A DNA stretch of 48,710 nucleotides from Spartobacteria bacterium (lineage in GTDB: Bacteria; Verrucomicrobiota; Verrucomicrobiia; Chthoniobacterales; UBA10450): the NCBI GenBank assembly GCA_003169975.1, contig PNAA01000049.1:57499-106208 (forward strand), written 5' to 3'. The notes under the pieces were generated by a model that made no database searches, was not told where the DNA came from, and saw nothing but the letters and a program-made list of their open reading frames with translations. Below are positions 1 through 7,978 of this stretch, piece by piece (within the stretch, counting starts at the first letter, position 1; each line of letters begins with the position of its first letter). A program made the position numbers and the translations under genes.

Positions 1-535
1 CGTAGAGTTCCGCGCTCGCGAGGCGGAGGCCGTTATAACCTCCTGCGACGAGCACCTTGCCGTTGGGCAGCAACGTTGCCGTGTGAAGATAGCGTGCGGT
101 GGCGAGGCTGCCGGTGGCCGTCCAGGTCCCGCTCGCCGGGTCATAGAGTTCCGCGCCCGCGAGGGGGAGGCCGTTATAACCTCCTGCGACGAGCACCTTG
201 CCGTTGGGCAACAACGTTGCCGTGTGTTCTTCGCGTGCGGTGACGAGGCTCCCGGTAGTCGTCCAGTGCCCCGTCGCCGGGTCGTAAAGTTCCGCGCTCG
301 CGAGAGGGGAGCCGTTCTTGTAACCTCCTGCGACAAGCACCTTGCCGTTGGGCAGCAATGTCGCCGTGTGACTATTGCGCGCGGTGGCGAGGCTGCCGGT
401 CTGCTCAAATGCGCCCGCGCAAGGGCGCACGAGCGCCAGTCCCGCACCGAGAAAAAGTAGCGGGAAGACAATCCACCGCGCAAGAATCGAGCTGGCCGGA
501 CGAAGTCCAGCGAGCAGAGAATGCAATGTTTTCAT
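1..535 (-). CDS. Secreted Kelch-repeat / galactose-oxidase-like beta-propeller protein (partial, C-terminus beyond left edge)
   Basis: Reading leftwards from the ATG at 535 the frame stays open to the window edge (178 codons). The first ~42 residues carry a basic stretch, a hydrophobic core ([14 protein letters not shown]) and an Ala-Gly-Ala site, so it is probably exported. After that comes a 47-48 residue unit seen three times, built around [17 protein letters not shown], then AELYDP, then a Trp-Thr and a TGSL.TAR linker. This is the Kelch blade pattern of secreted beta-propellers. The units are almost identical at DNA level (period 141-144 bp), so the array expanded recently or is being homogenised. 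Ligand and function cannot be told. No clear ribosome-binding site precedes the start. Confidence 0.8.
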   Translation of the reverse strand, partial: MKTLHSLLAGLRPASSILARWIVFPLLFLGAGLALVRPCAGAFEQTGSLATARNSHTATLLPNGKVLVAGGYKNGSPLASAELYDPATGHWTTTGSLVTAREEHTATLLPNGKVLVAGGYNGLPLAGAELYDPASGTWTATGSLATARYLHTATLLPNGKVLVAGGYNGLRLASAELY

Positions 536-809
536 AGTTTCAGGCCGGATATCCCAACCGCGCGGAGCGTAACAAGCATTGAATGACGGCGTCAAGCAAG
601 AAACCGCGGGGGTTGGCCCGGAATGCGGATGAAAGGGTCCGCTGCAGAATGTCGCTTTATTCGAAGGCACCGAAGCGAAGGCAGAAAATGACAGTTGCTA
701 TATGTCATATAAAGTCGTGAGGTGTTGGGTCCGATTGAGTATGGGTTTTCGGCTCTAGACCCTTAGTGCGTTCTCCACTAGTCGTTAAAGCCGCGGCAAG
801 AATCCAACC

Positions 810-1676
810 TCAGATCGTGCTGCCGCTCCACTTCAGTTTTTGCCGCACGACTCCGAAGAAGGAAAGCTGCGGCAAGACGGCCAAGGGAAGAAGTTTTTCC
901 GCGCGCCGGATGGTGACGGTCGCGCCGAATTCCAACAGCACCGGACTGCGCCCATCAACCGTCAGGTAAACCGGGTAATCCGGCTCGCTTGCTTCGACTT
1001 CGATCACGGAGCGATCGCCGACGATGACCGAGCGATTGGTCAGAACGTGCGGGCAAATCGGCGTGATCACGAAGACGCCGGACTGCGGCTCGAGGATCGG
1101 TCCGCCCGCGGAGAGCGAATACGCGGTCGATCCGGTGGGCGTCGCGACGACCAGGCCATCGGCGTTGAATTCGGTCAGCGGCTCGCCATTGACTCGCGTC
1201 CGGAGGCGGATGAGACGCGAGATTTCCCCGCGAGTGATGACGGCGTCGTTGAGTGCGACCATCGCATGGCGGCCTTCGCCCGCTTTAACGATTTCCACCG
1301 AGAGCAGGACACGCTCGCTGAGGGCAAACTTCCCGCTCACGATAGAGCTGACGGCTTCGTGATAGGCCGATGAGTTGAGACAGGTCAGAAAACCGAGCGA
1401 CCCGATGTTGATTCCGAAGATCGGTTTGATGACTTCCTGCAAACTGCTCAGGACATTCAGAATGCTCCCGTCGCCTCCCAGGACGACGAGCAGATCCGTA
1501 TCGGCGCCGAGCTGCGCGATCGTGCGGCCGGACTTCGCACCGATCAGCGCTGCCGTTGCAGTTTCGATCAGCACTTTCACTCCCGCGCGCTCAAATTCCG
1601 TCTGCAGCCGCCGGACCAATTCCGCGGCTCCGGCTTTCCCGGTATGGGCGATTAGGCCGATGATTTTCGGAGACAT
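810..1676 (-). CDS. nadK: NAD kinase
   Basis: This cytoplasmic enzyme phosphorylates NAD to NADP using ATP or polyphosphate. Its 288 residues are the usual bacterial length. The diacylglycerol-kinase-type nucleotide motif GGDGS is at residues 67-71, followed by NIGSLGFL and the NAD-binding stretch NADGLVVATPTGSTAYSLSA in the second half. The start codon lies inside the 3' end of tlyA (25-bp overlap). The tlyA-nadK order is a common bacterial arrangement and points to translational coupling. Identification is secure; preference for ATP over polyphosphate cannot be read from sequence. Confidence 0.96.
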   Translation of the reverse strand: MSPKIIGLIAHTGKAGAAELVRRLQTEFERAGVKVLIETATAALIGAKSGRTIAQLGADTDLLVVLGGDGSILNVLSSLQEVIKPIFGINIGSLGFLTCLNSSAYHEAVSSIVSGKFALSERVLLSVEIVKAGEGRHAMVALNDAVITRGEISRLIRLRTRVNGEPLTEFNADGLVVATPTGSTAYSLSAGGPILEPQSGVFVITPICPHVLTNRSVIVGDRSVIEVEASEPDYPVYLTVDGRSPVLLEFGATVTIRRAEKLLPLAVLPQLSFFGVVRQKLKWSGSTI

Positions 1677-2392
1677 AGAAAAAATTCCTGGTTGCCGTCG
1701 GTCCCGGTAATGCTGGAGGGAAACAGGCCCCCCACCCGCGCGCCCATGTTTTCGGCGAAGGCGGCGACTTTCTGTTGCGCCTTTTCGTGCAGCGTCGCGG
1801 AGCGCACGATTCCGCCGCGGCCGACATCCTCGCGGGCGAGCTCGAACTGCGGTTTGATCAAGGCGAGGATCACACCGTCTGGAGTTAGCAAGTCAAAGGC
1901 ATTGGGCAAGATCAAAGTCAGCGAGATAAAAGAAACGTCGATCACACAAATCTCAATCGGCTCCGGGATTTCCTCCCGGGACAATTGGCGCGCATTCGTT
2001 TTTTCCAGAGTTACGACCCGGGAATCGTCGCGGATCTTCCAGGCGAGTTGCCCGTGGCCTACATCGACCGCAAAGACTCTGCGAGCGCCGTGCTGGAGCA
2101 GGCAATCCGTGAAACCGCCGGTCGAGGCCCCGATATCGAGCGCAATTTTGCCGTCGCAAACGATCCCAAAATGCTTGATCGCCCCTTCCAGCTTGATCCC
2201 GCCGCGACCAACGTAGCGCCTGCGTTCCGCGACGGAGATTTCGTGCTGGTCCTGGACGAAATCCGAGGCCTTCGCCGCGACCCGGCCGTCAATTCGCACT
2301 TCGCCGGCCATGATGGCGGTCTGGGCCTGCTGGCGGCTCGGGAAAAGTCCCCGCTGGACGAGCGCTTGATCGAGTCGAATCCCTCGAGCCAT
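1652..2392 (-). CDS. tlyA: TlyA-family rRNA 2'-O-methyltransferase
   Basis: The 246-residue protein has an N-terminal S4 RNA-binding domain (residues ~3-60, starting RLDQALVQRGLFPSR) and an FtsJ/RrmJ-like SAM methyltransferase domain. The SAM loop is ALDIGASTGGFTDCLL, and the family motifs DVGHGQL and KPQFE follow. Members methylate 2'-OH groups of cytidines in 16S and/or 23S rRNA; the older name is haemolysin A. It stops four bases before bioA ends on the same strand and overlaps nadK downstream, so bioA-tlyA-nadK probably share a transcript. Whether it modifies one or both rRNAs cannot be decided here. Confidence 0.93.
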   Translation of the reverse strand: MARGIRLDQALVQRGLFPSRQQAQTAIMAGEVRIDGRVAAKASDFVQDQHEISVAERRRYVGRGGIKLEGAIKHFGIVCDGKIALDIGASTGGFTDCLLQHGARRVFAVDVGHGQLAWKIRDDSRVVTLEKTNARQLSREEIPEPIEICVIDVSFISLTLILPNAFDLLTPDGVILALIKPQFELAREDVGRGGIVRSATLHEKAQQKVAAFAENMGARVGGLFPSSITGTDGNQEFFLCLRKSSA

Positions 2393-2396
2393 GAGA

Positions 2397-3701
2397 TCAC
2401 GCTGTCGCCGGAGCCGGCTCGAGTTGCTGTGATTGTTGCGTAATAACAGTCTGAACTGACTGTTTAAGAATGTTTAACGCGTTTTTCAATTGCGACATTG
2501 AGATAACCAAAGGCGACATGAGCACCACCGTGTTGCGGATATGCCGTGTGAGCAACCCCCGCTCCCGAGCGCCAAGGCAGACGCGCGCCGCAAGCAGGCT
2601 GTCGTCCGGTAGGTCAAACGCGCCGATCATTCCGCAGGCGCGAGCACCTGCAACGCCGGGAAGTTTTCCGATTGAAGCCAATCCTTCCTGGAGTAGCGCC
2701 ATTTTCGGCGGCAGAGATTCGATTGTGCCCTCAGTTTTGAAAACCTCCAGACTTGCTCGGGCAGCCGCGCAGCCAAGCGCGTGGCCGGTGAAACTATGCC
2801 CATAGTAGAGCGTCGCGTCGGAGCCAGAGCCTAAAAATGGCGCAAAGATTTCATGCGAAACCAGCGTCAGGGCCAAGGGCGAATATCCCCCGGTCAATCC
2901 TTTGCCGAAAACATAGATATCGGGATGTATTTCCTCGTGTTCGCAAGCAAACATCCTGCCCGTTCGACCGAAGCCGGTCATTACTTCATCCGCGAGCAAA
3001 AGCGTCCCGACCGAGTCGCACCATTCGCGCAGCCGCTTGAGCGTGCCGGCGGGCCAAATCTGCATTCCCGCCGCACCTTGAATGATCGGCTCGATCACAA
3101 CGGCGGCGATTTCGCCTGCGTTCGAGATTTCCGCCAGTTCCGCGACGGAGCCGATCCGCTGTACCGGGAAATGCCAGCTGCTGAGCGCACTTCCAAACAT
3201 GGCCGCGGCCCCGAGGCTCGCCGCGCCCGCCGTATCGCCATGATACGCGTCGCGAAACGAGATGAACACCCGCCGCTTCGATCCCTTCAACTGCCAGTAT
3301 TGGCTAACGATGCGCAGCGCGGCTTCCATCCCGGTGGAGCCGTCATCGGAATAGAATACGCGCCCGAATTTTTCCTCCGGAAATAATTGCACGATTTCTC
3401 GCGCCAACTGGATTGCCGGCGGGTTTGTCGTCCCGAGAAACGATGTGTGCGCGACGCGCTCGAGCTGCTCCCGGATCGCGGCGCTGATCCGCGGATGATT
3501 GTGACCATGGATGTTCGTCCAGATGGAAGAATTCCCGTCGATGTATTCGCGCCCGCGGCTGTCGCGCACGATCGCTCCCTCGCCGCCGACAAGAACGATC
3601 GGCTCATGGTCGGGAGCGCACCAGTCCCCCATCGAGGTAAACGGATGCCAGACGTAGCGCTTGTCGTCGGCGACCAACTGCGCGGTGTCCCAGTTATCCA
3701 T
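2397..3701 (-). CDS. bioA: Adenosylmethionine-8-amino-7-oxononanoate aminotransferase
   Basis: This fold-type I PLP aminotransferase makes 7,8-diaminopelargonic acid in biotin synthesis, using SAM as amino donor. I chose the ATG at 3701 (434 aa): the protein then opens NWDTAQLVADDKRYVWHPF, matching the family N-terminus WHP[FY]. The open frame continues further upstream, but that part is the out-of-frame shadow of the 86-codon gene there. Visible motifs are the substrate/PLP stretches DDGSTGMEAALR and DAYHGDT, the aspartate in LLLADEVMTGFGRTG, and the PLP lysine in FGKGLTGGYSPLA. No other bio gene is in the window. It overlaps the upstream small gene by 8 bp. Confidence 0.93.
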   Translation of the reverse strand: MDNWDTAQLVADDKRYVWHPFTSMGDWCAPDHEPIVLVGGEGAIVRDSRGREYIDGNSSIWTNIHGHNHPRISAAIREQLERVAHTSFLGTTNPPAIQLAREIVQLFPEEKFGRVFYSDDGSTGMEAALRIVSQYWQLKGSKRRVFISFRDAYHGDTAGAASLGAAAMFGSALSSWHFPVQRIGSVAELAEISNAGEIAAVVIEPIIQGAAGMQIWPAGTLKRLREWCDSVGTLLLADEVMTGFGRTGRMFACEHEEIHPDIYVFGKGLTGGYSPLALTLVSHEIFAPFLGSGSDATLYYGHSFTGHALGCAAARASLEVFKTEGTIESLPPKMALLQEGLASIGKLPGVAGARACGMIGAFDLPDDSLLAARVCLGARERGLLTRHIRNTVVLMSPLVISMSQLKNALNILKQSVQTVITQQSQQLEPAPATA

Positions 3702-3954
3702 CGCGGGTCTGATCGCGGAGCATCTTGTCGACCGCCGCGAAATCCTCCGCCGACGCGCGGCGGCGCTGATATTTTCGGAAAATGATGTCCCGCAACTCGC
3801 GCAGATCATCGATCGGCGGCACGTCGTAGTAGGTCCATCCCTCCTCGTCGTGGAATTTGGCCTGGAACTTCCAATTGCCGCCGAATTTCGTGACGCGCAC
3901 CTCGCGTTTGCGTCCGCCCCCATCCCGCGAGGTCCATATGTGTTGACTGCGCAT
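3694..3954 (-). CDS. Small conserved-looking hypothetical protein upstream of bioA
   Basis: This 86-residue soluble, highly charged protein starts MRSQHIWTSRDGGGRKREV and contains WKFQAKFHDEEGWTYYD. I recognise no domain. It is probably real: the stop codon overlaps the bioA start by 8 bp on the same strand, the codon pattern is GC3-rich in this frame, and the charged/aromatic composition is protein-like. The central part reads like a small beta-rich domain followed by a helix (DLRELRDIIFRKYQRRRAS). A role linked to biotin or to the transcript it leads is only inferred from position. Confidence concerns existence, not function. Confidence 0.62.
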   Translation of the reverse strand: MRSQHIWTSRDGGGRKREVRVTKFGGNWKFQAKFHDEEGWTYYDVPPIDDLRELRDIIFRKYQRRRASAEDFAAVDKMLRDQTRDG

Positions 3955-4003
3955 AGCGTCGGCTCCTTACATTAGGAGTCATCTCATAAACCCTAAAACG
4001 ATT

Positions 4004-4109
4004 TGTCATCCTGAAAAGAAACGAAGGATCTCTGACTTATTTTCTCTTCCACCCGCGCACCCGTCGCCAGAAATGATCGGAGATTCTTCGCTCCGCTCAA
4101 AATGACAGT
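4004..4109. repeat. Palindromic interspersed repeat (GTCATCCTG...AGCGAAG...ATGAC type)
   Basis: About 106 bp between the divergent 86-aa gene and the CPBP protease gene. The left arm begins TGTCATCCTGAAAAGAAACG and the right arm, read on the other strand, begins ACTGTCATTTTGAGCGGAGC. The arms form an imperfect inverted repeat around a non-conserved centre. A related but distinct element sits at 43010-43105. It looks like a small non-autonomous repeat, with no coding potential. Confidence 0.6.
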
Positions 4110-4121
4110 GCTATTTATGAG

Positions 4122-5045
4122 ATGCCTGTAGCATCCTTGAAAGACGCGGCCAAACTCCTCCTCTATCTCGCCGGGGTCATTGTGCTCGGGGCACTCGCGG
4201 CCCCGCCGCTTTTTTGGTTCGGACAATACCTGGTTGCGCAGCGCATTTTGCCGAGCCTCGCCGGCTTTGATTTCGAGACCTATTTCCATCGCGCGCTGCT
4301 CGTCGCCGCGCTTGTCTTGCTCTGGCCTCTCCTGCGCGCGGTGCGGGTGCGCGGTTGGCGCGATCTCGGCTTGGAGAAAAATGCGCACGCCGGGACCGAT
4401 GTCGCAGCCGGTTTTGTCTTAGCAGCGGTTCCCCTGCTCTGCTGCGGTGCGGTGCTCATCGCCATGCACGTTTATTCGCTGCGGCACGCGTTTCTCTGGC
4501 ACAAGATGCCGGCCGTGCTGGTCGCGGCCAGCGTCGTGCCGATCCTCGAGGAGCTGTTGTTCCGTGGCTTCATTATGGGCGTTTTGTTGCGCAGCTTTTC
4601 CCGATTGCGCGCGTTGCTCATCACCTCGGCGCTTTTTTCCATCGTTCATTTCCTGAAGGCGCCCGACCTGACCACGCCTAACGACGCCGTCGGTTGGTCG
4701 TCCGGCTTTGTCTCGATCGCGCATTCCTTCTGGCAGTTTGGCGATCCGGTCCTGCTCGCCGCCGGTTTCCTGACGCTCTTTGCGATCGGCTGCATCCTGG
4801 CCGACGCGCGCCTTCAGACCCGCTCGCTTTGGCTGGCGATCGGGCTGCACGCCGGCTGGATCTTCGCCAACGGCACTTTTAGTCGAGCAACGCGCCGCTC
4901 CACGGTCGCGCTGCCCTGGGTCGGGAAAGACTTGCTCGTCGGAATCGTGCCGCTCATGATCGCCCTCGCCAGCTGGGCGCTGATGCGCGGCTGGGTGAAA
5001 TATGCCCGCGCGCGCGCTCCCCAATCCCTTCCGCGGACTCGTTAG
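4122..5045 (+). CDS. CPBP (CAAX/Abi) family intramembrane metalloprotease
   Basis: The 307-aa polytopic membrane protein has hydrophobic segments throughout. The glutamate motif EELLFRG is at residues 143-149, a histidine follows in LFSIVHFL, and a second in LAIGLHAGWIF near the C-terminus. These are the three conserved CPBP motifs (EExxxR, FxxxH, HxxxN-like). Family members are glutamate intramembrane proteases with varied roles, including prenyl-protein processing, bacteriocin self-immunity and stress signalling; the substrate here is unknown. The 3' end overlaps the ComF-like gene by 44 bp, so both are probably co-translated. Confidence 0.88.
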   Translation: MPVASLKDAAKLLLYLAGVIVLGALAAPPLFWFGQYLVAQRILPSLAGFDFETYFHRALLVAALVLLWPLLRAVRVRGWRDLGLEKNAHAGTDVAAGFVLAAVPLLCCGAVLIAMHVYSLRHAFLWHKMPAVLVAASVVPILEELLFRGFIMGVLLRSFSRLRALLITSALFSIVHFLKAPDLTTPNDAVGWSSGFVSIAHSFWQFGDPVLLAAGFLTLFAIGCILADARLQTRSLWLAIGLHAGWIFANGTFSRATRRSTVALPWVGKDLLVGIVPLMIALASWALMRGWVKYARARAPQSLPRTR

Positions 5046-5730
5046 TCTCTTTTATCCGCCCTTCTGCGCGGTCTGTTCCGCGGTGGTCGATCCTGGCGAA
5101 AATCTCTGCGCGGTCTGCGCCGGGAAAGCGGCGCGCATCGTCCCTCCCTTCTGCGCGAAATGTTCGCAACCGTTCGAGGGCGCGATCACCGGTTCCTTCA
5201 CCTGTGCAAATTGCCAGGACCGCGTCCTGCACTTCGAGGCGGCGGTTTCCGCCTACCGCAGCCGGGGCGTGGTGCGCAAGGTGATGCTCGATTTCAAATA
5301 CGGCCGCCAGATTCATCTCCGGCATCTCCTCGGCCGCTGGCTCTCTGAAACGCTGGCCGATCCGCGCCTCGCCGGCCGCCGCTTTGATTTCATCGTGCCC
5401 GTTCCGTTGCATCCGGCGAAGAAACGCGAACGCGGTTTCAATCAGGCCGAGCTGCTCGCCGCCGCGCTCCGGCGCCGTTCCGGCGTCCGCGTCCAGAACG
5501 TGCTTCAGCGCACCCGCTATACCGCGACGCAGACGCAATTCGACCGAAGCGAGCGGATGGAAAATCTCAAGGGCGCCTTTCGTTTACGGCGCGGCAGCAA
5601 CGTGCAAGATTTACGAATGCTGCTAGTCGATGACGTCCTGACCACCGGTTCGACTTTAAGCGAATGCGCCTCGGTTTTGAAGAAGGCCGGCGCGCTTTCG
5701 GTCCACGCGGCGACCGCCGTCCGCGGCTAA
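5002..5730 (+). CDS. ComF family protein (zinc-ribbon phosphoribosyltransferase-like)
   Basis: The 242 residues follow the ComF/GntX layout. An N-terminal region carries cysteine pairs (CAVC, CAVC, CAKC, CANC) that can bind zinc. A type I phosphoribosyltransferase fold follows, with PVPLHPAKKRERGFNQAE and the PRPP loop LLVDDVLTTGSTLSEC. In naturally transformable bacteria ComF supports handling of incoming single-stranded DNA in the cytoplasm, but homologues also occur in non-competent species. The start lies within the preceding gene and accD begins 4 bp after the stop, giving a tight rightward unit. A role in competence is not shown by the sequence. Confidence 0.88.
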   Translation: MPARALPNPFRGLVSLFYPPFCAVCSAVVDPGENLCAVCAGKAARIVPPFCAKCSQPFEGAITGSFTCANCQDRVLHFEAAVSAYRSRGVVRKVMLDFKYGRQIHLRHLLGRWLSETLADPRLAGRRFDFIVPVPLHPAKKRERGFNQAELLAAALRRRSGVRVQNVLQRTRYTATQTQFDRSERMENLKGAFRLRRGSNVQDLRMLLVDDVLTTGSTLSECASVLKKAGALSVHAATAVRG

Positions 5731-5733
5731 ACA

Positions 5734-6579
5734 ATGGCCATTTTTAAAAAACCAGCGCTCAAAACCGAAAGCCGGAAAAAGCGCGAGATGCCGCCCGGCC
5801 TTTGGCAGAAGTGCGACGGTTGCGGCGAGGTCGTGCACGAAATCGAGCTGGTGGAAAACGACCGCGTCTGCCCGCGTTGCGATTACCATTTCACGCAGAC
5901 GGCCAAGGAGCGGATCGCGAAGTTGTGCGATCCTGACAGCTTCGTCGAGCTCGATGCCGGCCTGACCTCGATCGACACGCTCAAGTTCCAGGGCATGGCG
6001 AGTTACAAGGATCGCCTGCGCAAATATCAGGACAAGACCGGCCTGATCGACGCCGTCCTCAGCGGCCACGCGCTCATCGAAGGCTACAAGGTGGCCATCG
6101 CGGTGATGGATTTCAGCTTCCTCGCCGCCACGATGGGCTCTGTCGTCGGTGAGCGCATCACGCGGGTCATCGAGTACGGCACCGCCCACGGCGCCGCGGT
6201 GGTTATCGTCGCCGCCTCGGGCGGCGCGCGCATGTACGAGGGCATGCTCAGCCTCATGCAAATGGCGAAAACGAGCGGCGCGCTCGCCCTCCACGCGGAG
6301 AAGCGGCTGCCCTTCATCTCCGTCCTCACCAACCCGACCACCGCCGGGGTAATGGCCAGCTTCTCATCGTTAGGCGACGTCATCATCGCCGAGCCGAGAG
6401 CGATGGTCGGCTTCGCCGGGCCGCGCGTGATCAAGGAGACGACGCACCAGGATTTGCCGGAACGCTTCCAGACGGCCGAGTTTCTCGAAGAGCACGGCTT
6501 GATCGATCTTATCGTGCACCGCAAGCAATTGCGCATGCAGCTCGCGCAACTGCTGGCCTACTTCTCCTCGACGCGTTGA
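5734..6579 (+). CDS. accD: Acetyl-CoA carboxylase carboxyltransferase subunit beta
   Basis: This is the beta subunit of the carboxyltransferase that forms malonyl-CoA for fatty acid synthesis, pairing with AccA (not in the window). The 281-aa protein has the N-terminal four-cysteine zinc finger (C27, C30, C46, C49) and the crotonase-like carboxyltransferase domain with ASGGARMYEG, LSLMQMAKTSGAL and PTTAGVMASFSSLGD. Length and motifs are normal. Its stop overlaps the TTG start of folC; accD-folC is a known conserved neighbour pair. One copy of the CGTTAGGC octamer encodes Ser-Leu-Gly in the middle of the gene (6368). Confidence 0.96.
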   Translation: MAIFKKPALKTESRKKREMPPGLWQKCDGCGEVVHEIELVENDRVCPRCDYHFTQTAKERIAKLCDPDSFVELDAGLTSIDTLKFQGMASYKDRLRKYQDKTGLIDAVLSGHALIEGYKVAIAVMDFSFLAATMGSVVGERITRVIEYGTAHGAAVVIVAASGGARMYEGMLSLMQMAKTSGALALHAEKRLPFISVLTNPTTAGVMASFSSLGDVIIAEPRAMVGFAGPRVIKETTHQDLPERFQTAEFLEEHGLIDLIVHRKQLRMQLAQLLAYFSSTR

Positions 6580-7853
6580 ACGGGCCCGAAACCGCCGGGC
6601 CGCGATCTGCCGGAGCCGGCCTCGGGCCGCGAACCTCTTACGAGGAAGCGCTCGCCTGGCTTTTCGGCACCCAGCGTTTCGGGATCAAACTTGGGCTGGA
6701 GAATAGTCGCCGTCTTTTCGCCGCGCTGGGCGTGCTTTCGCCTAACGAAAGAATCATCCACGTCGCCGGCACGAACGGGAAAGGCTCCGTTTGCGCCATG
6801 CTCGATTCGATCTGCCGCGCGGCCGGCTATCGGACCGCCCTCTTTACCTCGCCGCACCTCGTTACGTTCCGCGAGCGGATCCAGTTCAATGGCGAACTGA
6901 TTTCCGAAAAAGAAGTGGCGCGCGACCTAACGAAAATCCGCGAACTGGTCGCCGGCTGGGACCCGCACCCGACTTTTTTCGAAATTACCACTGCGCTCGC
7001 GCTCGATTATTTTCGGAGGCGCGAGGCCGATATCATCGTGCTCGAAACGGGCATGGGCGGCCGGCTCGATGCGACCAACGCGGCGCAACCGGTTGTCTCC
7101 ATCCTCACGCCGATCGATTACGACCACCAGAAATGGCTCGGCCACAGCCTGACAGAAATCGCGGGCGAAAAAGCCGGCATCATCAAGGCCGACATCCCGG
7201 TCGTCTCCGCTCTGCAACCGGACGAAGCAGCCGCCGTCGTCCGCAGCCGGGCGGCAGAATGCGGCGCCCCGCTCGATTTCGTTAGGCAACCCTTCGACCG
7301 GTTTCCCATCGCTTTGCGCGGCCGGCATCAAAACGAAAACGCCGCGCTCGCCATCTCCGCGCTGCACACCGCGCAAATCGCGATCGACGACGCTGCCCTC
7401 GAACGCGGACTGGCCACGGTCGTGTGGCCAGCGCGGTTCCAGCAATGGGACGCGCGCACGATCATCGACGGCTCGCACAACCCGGCCGGAGCGCGCATTC
7501 TCGCCGAGACATGGCGGCAAACCTTCGGCGATCGGCGAGCCACAATTCTTCTCGCCGTGCTTCGCGACAAGGATGTCGCGGGCATTTGCTCGGCGCTGGA
7601 ACCGATCGCCCACCGCGCACTGCTCCCGGCGATCCGGAGCGAACGCGGCCTGCCACCGGAAGAACTTCGCCTAACGATTTGCGACCAACTCCCCGGACTG
7701 CCAGTGGCCGTTTTGCCCTCGCTCGCCGCCGCCTGGGAGGAGGCGCGGCGCGACGCCGCTCCGATCCTGATTTGCGGGTCGCTGCATTTCGCCGGCGAAG
7801 CGCTCGCCTTCCTGCGCGGCGAGCCGGCCGCGTTCGAAGAGTGCTTGCAGTGA
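6576..7853 (+). CDS. folC: Bifunctional folylpolyglutamate / dihydrofolate synthase
   Basis: This Mur-ligase-family enzyme adds glutamate to dihydropteroate and then to folates. The 425 residues show the P-loop GTNGKGSV (65-72), the LFTSPHL folate-binding stretch, LETGMGGRLDATN, the conserved YDHQKWLG, and the Mur central/C-terminal motif DGSHNPAGA. The TTG start at 6576 overlaps the accD stop (TTGA), consistent with translational coupling. An internal start is possible, since residues 1-20 are low-complexity. A 38-bp perfect palindrome follows directly after the stop codon. Confidence 0.94.
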   Translation: MNGPETAGPRSAGAGLGPRTSYEEALAWLFGTQRFGIKLGLENSRRLFAALGVLSPNERIIHVAGTNGKGSVCAMLDSICRAAGYRTALFTSPHLVTFRERIQFNGELISEKEVARDLTKIRELVAGWDPHPTFFEITTALALDYFRRREADIIVLETGMGGRLDATNAAQPVVSILTPIDYDHQKWLGHSLTEIAGEKAGIIKADIPVVSALQPDEAAAVVRSRAAECGAPLDFVRQPFDRFPIALRGRHQNENAALAISALHTAQIAIDDAALERGLATVVWPARFQQWDARTIIDGSHNPAGARILAETWRQTFGDRRATILLAVLRDKDVAGICSALEPIAHRALLPAIRSERGLPPEELRLTICDQLPGLPVAVLPSLAAAWEEARRDAAPILICGSLHFAGEALAFLRGEPAAFEECLQ

Positions 7854-7891
7854 TGTAGACGCTTCGCTCTGCGCAGAGCGAAGCGTCTACA
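7854..7891. repeat. Perfect 38-bp palindrome, TGTAGACGC repeat family
   Basis: Two 19-bp arms (TGTAGACGCTTCGCTCTGC and its exact complement) abut with no loop, starting on the base after the folC stop codon. Related longer elements with the same TGTAGAC ends occur at 26661-26761 and 31478-31567, also next to gene ends. It could form a strong hairpin in RNA, but there is no T-run, so I call it an interspersed repeat rather than an intrinsic terminator. Confidence 0.8.
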
Positions 7892-7978
7892 GGCGTCGCG
7901 ACGCGGCAGCGCAAGCGACCGCTAATAAATCGCAACCGACCGGCAGCGGAGCAATCGCCTTTATCCTAGCTTGGCGGT

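Noticed and set aside
83-460. Plus-strand protein opposite the Kelch gene
   Set aside because: It is the antisense shadow of the repeats; the minus frame has a signal peptide and Kelch motifs.
688-708. ATGACA...TGTCAT inverted repeat as an operator
   Set aside because: Arms are only six bases and no regulator or promoter arrangement supports it.
3702-3923. N-terminal extension of BioA to 508 residues
   Set aside because: The added residues are Arg/Ser-rich and out of frame with the more plausible 86-codon gene; the family starts at WHP[FY] near the ATG at 3701.
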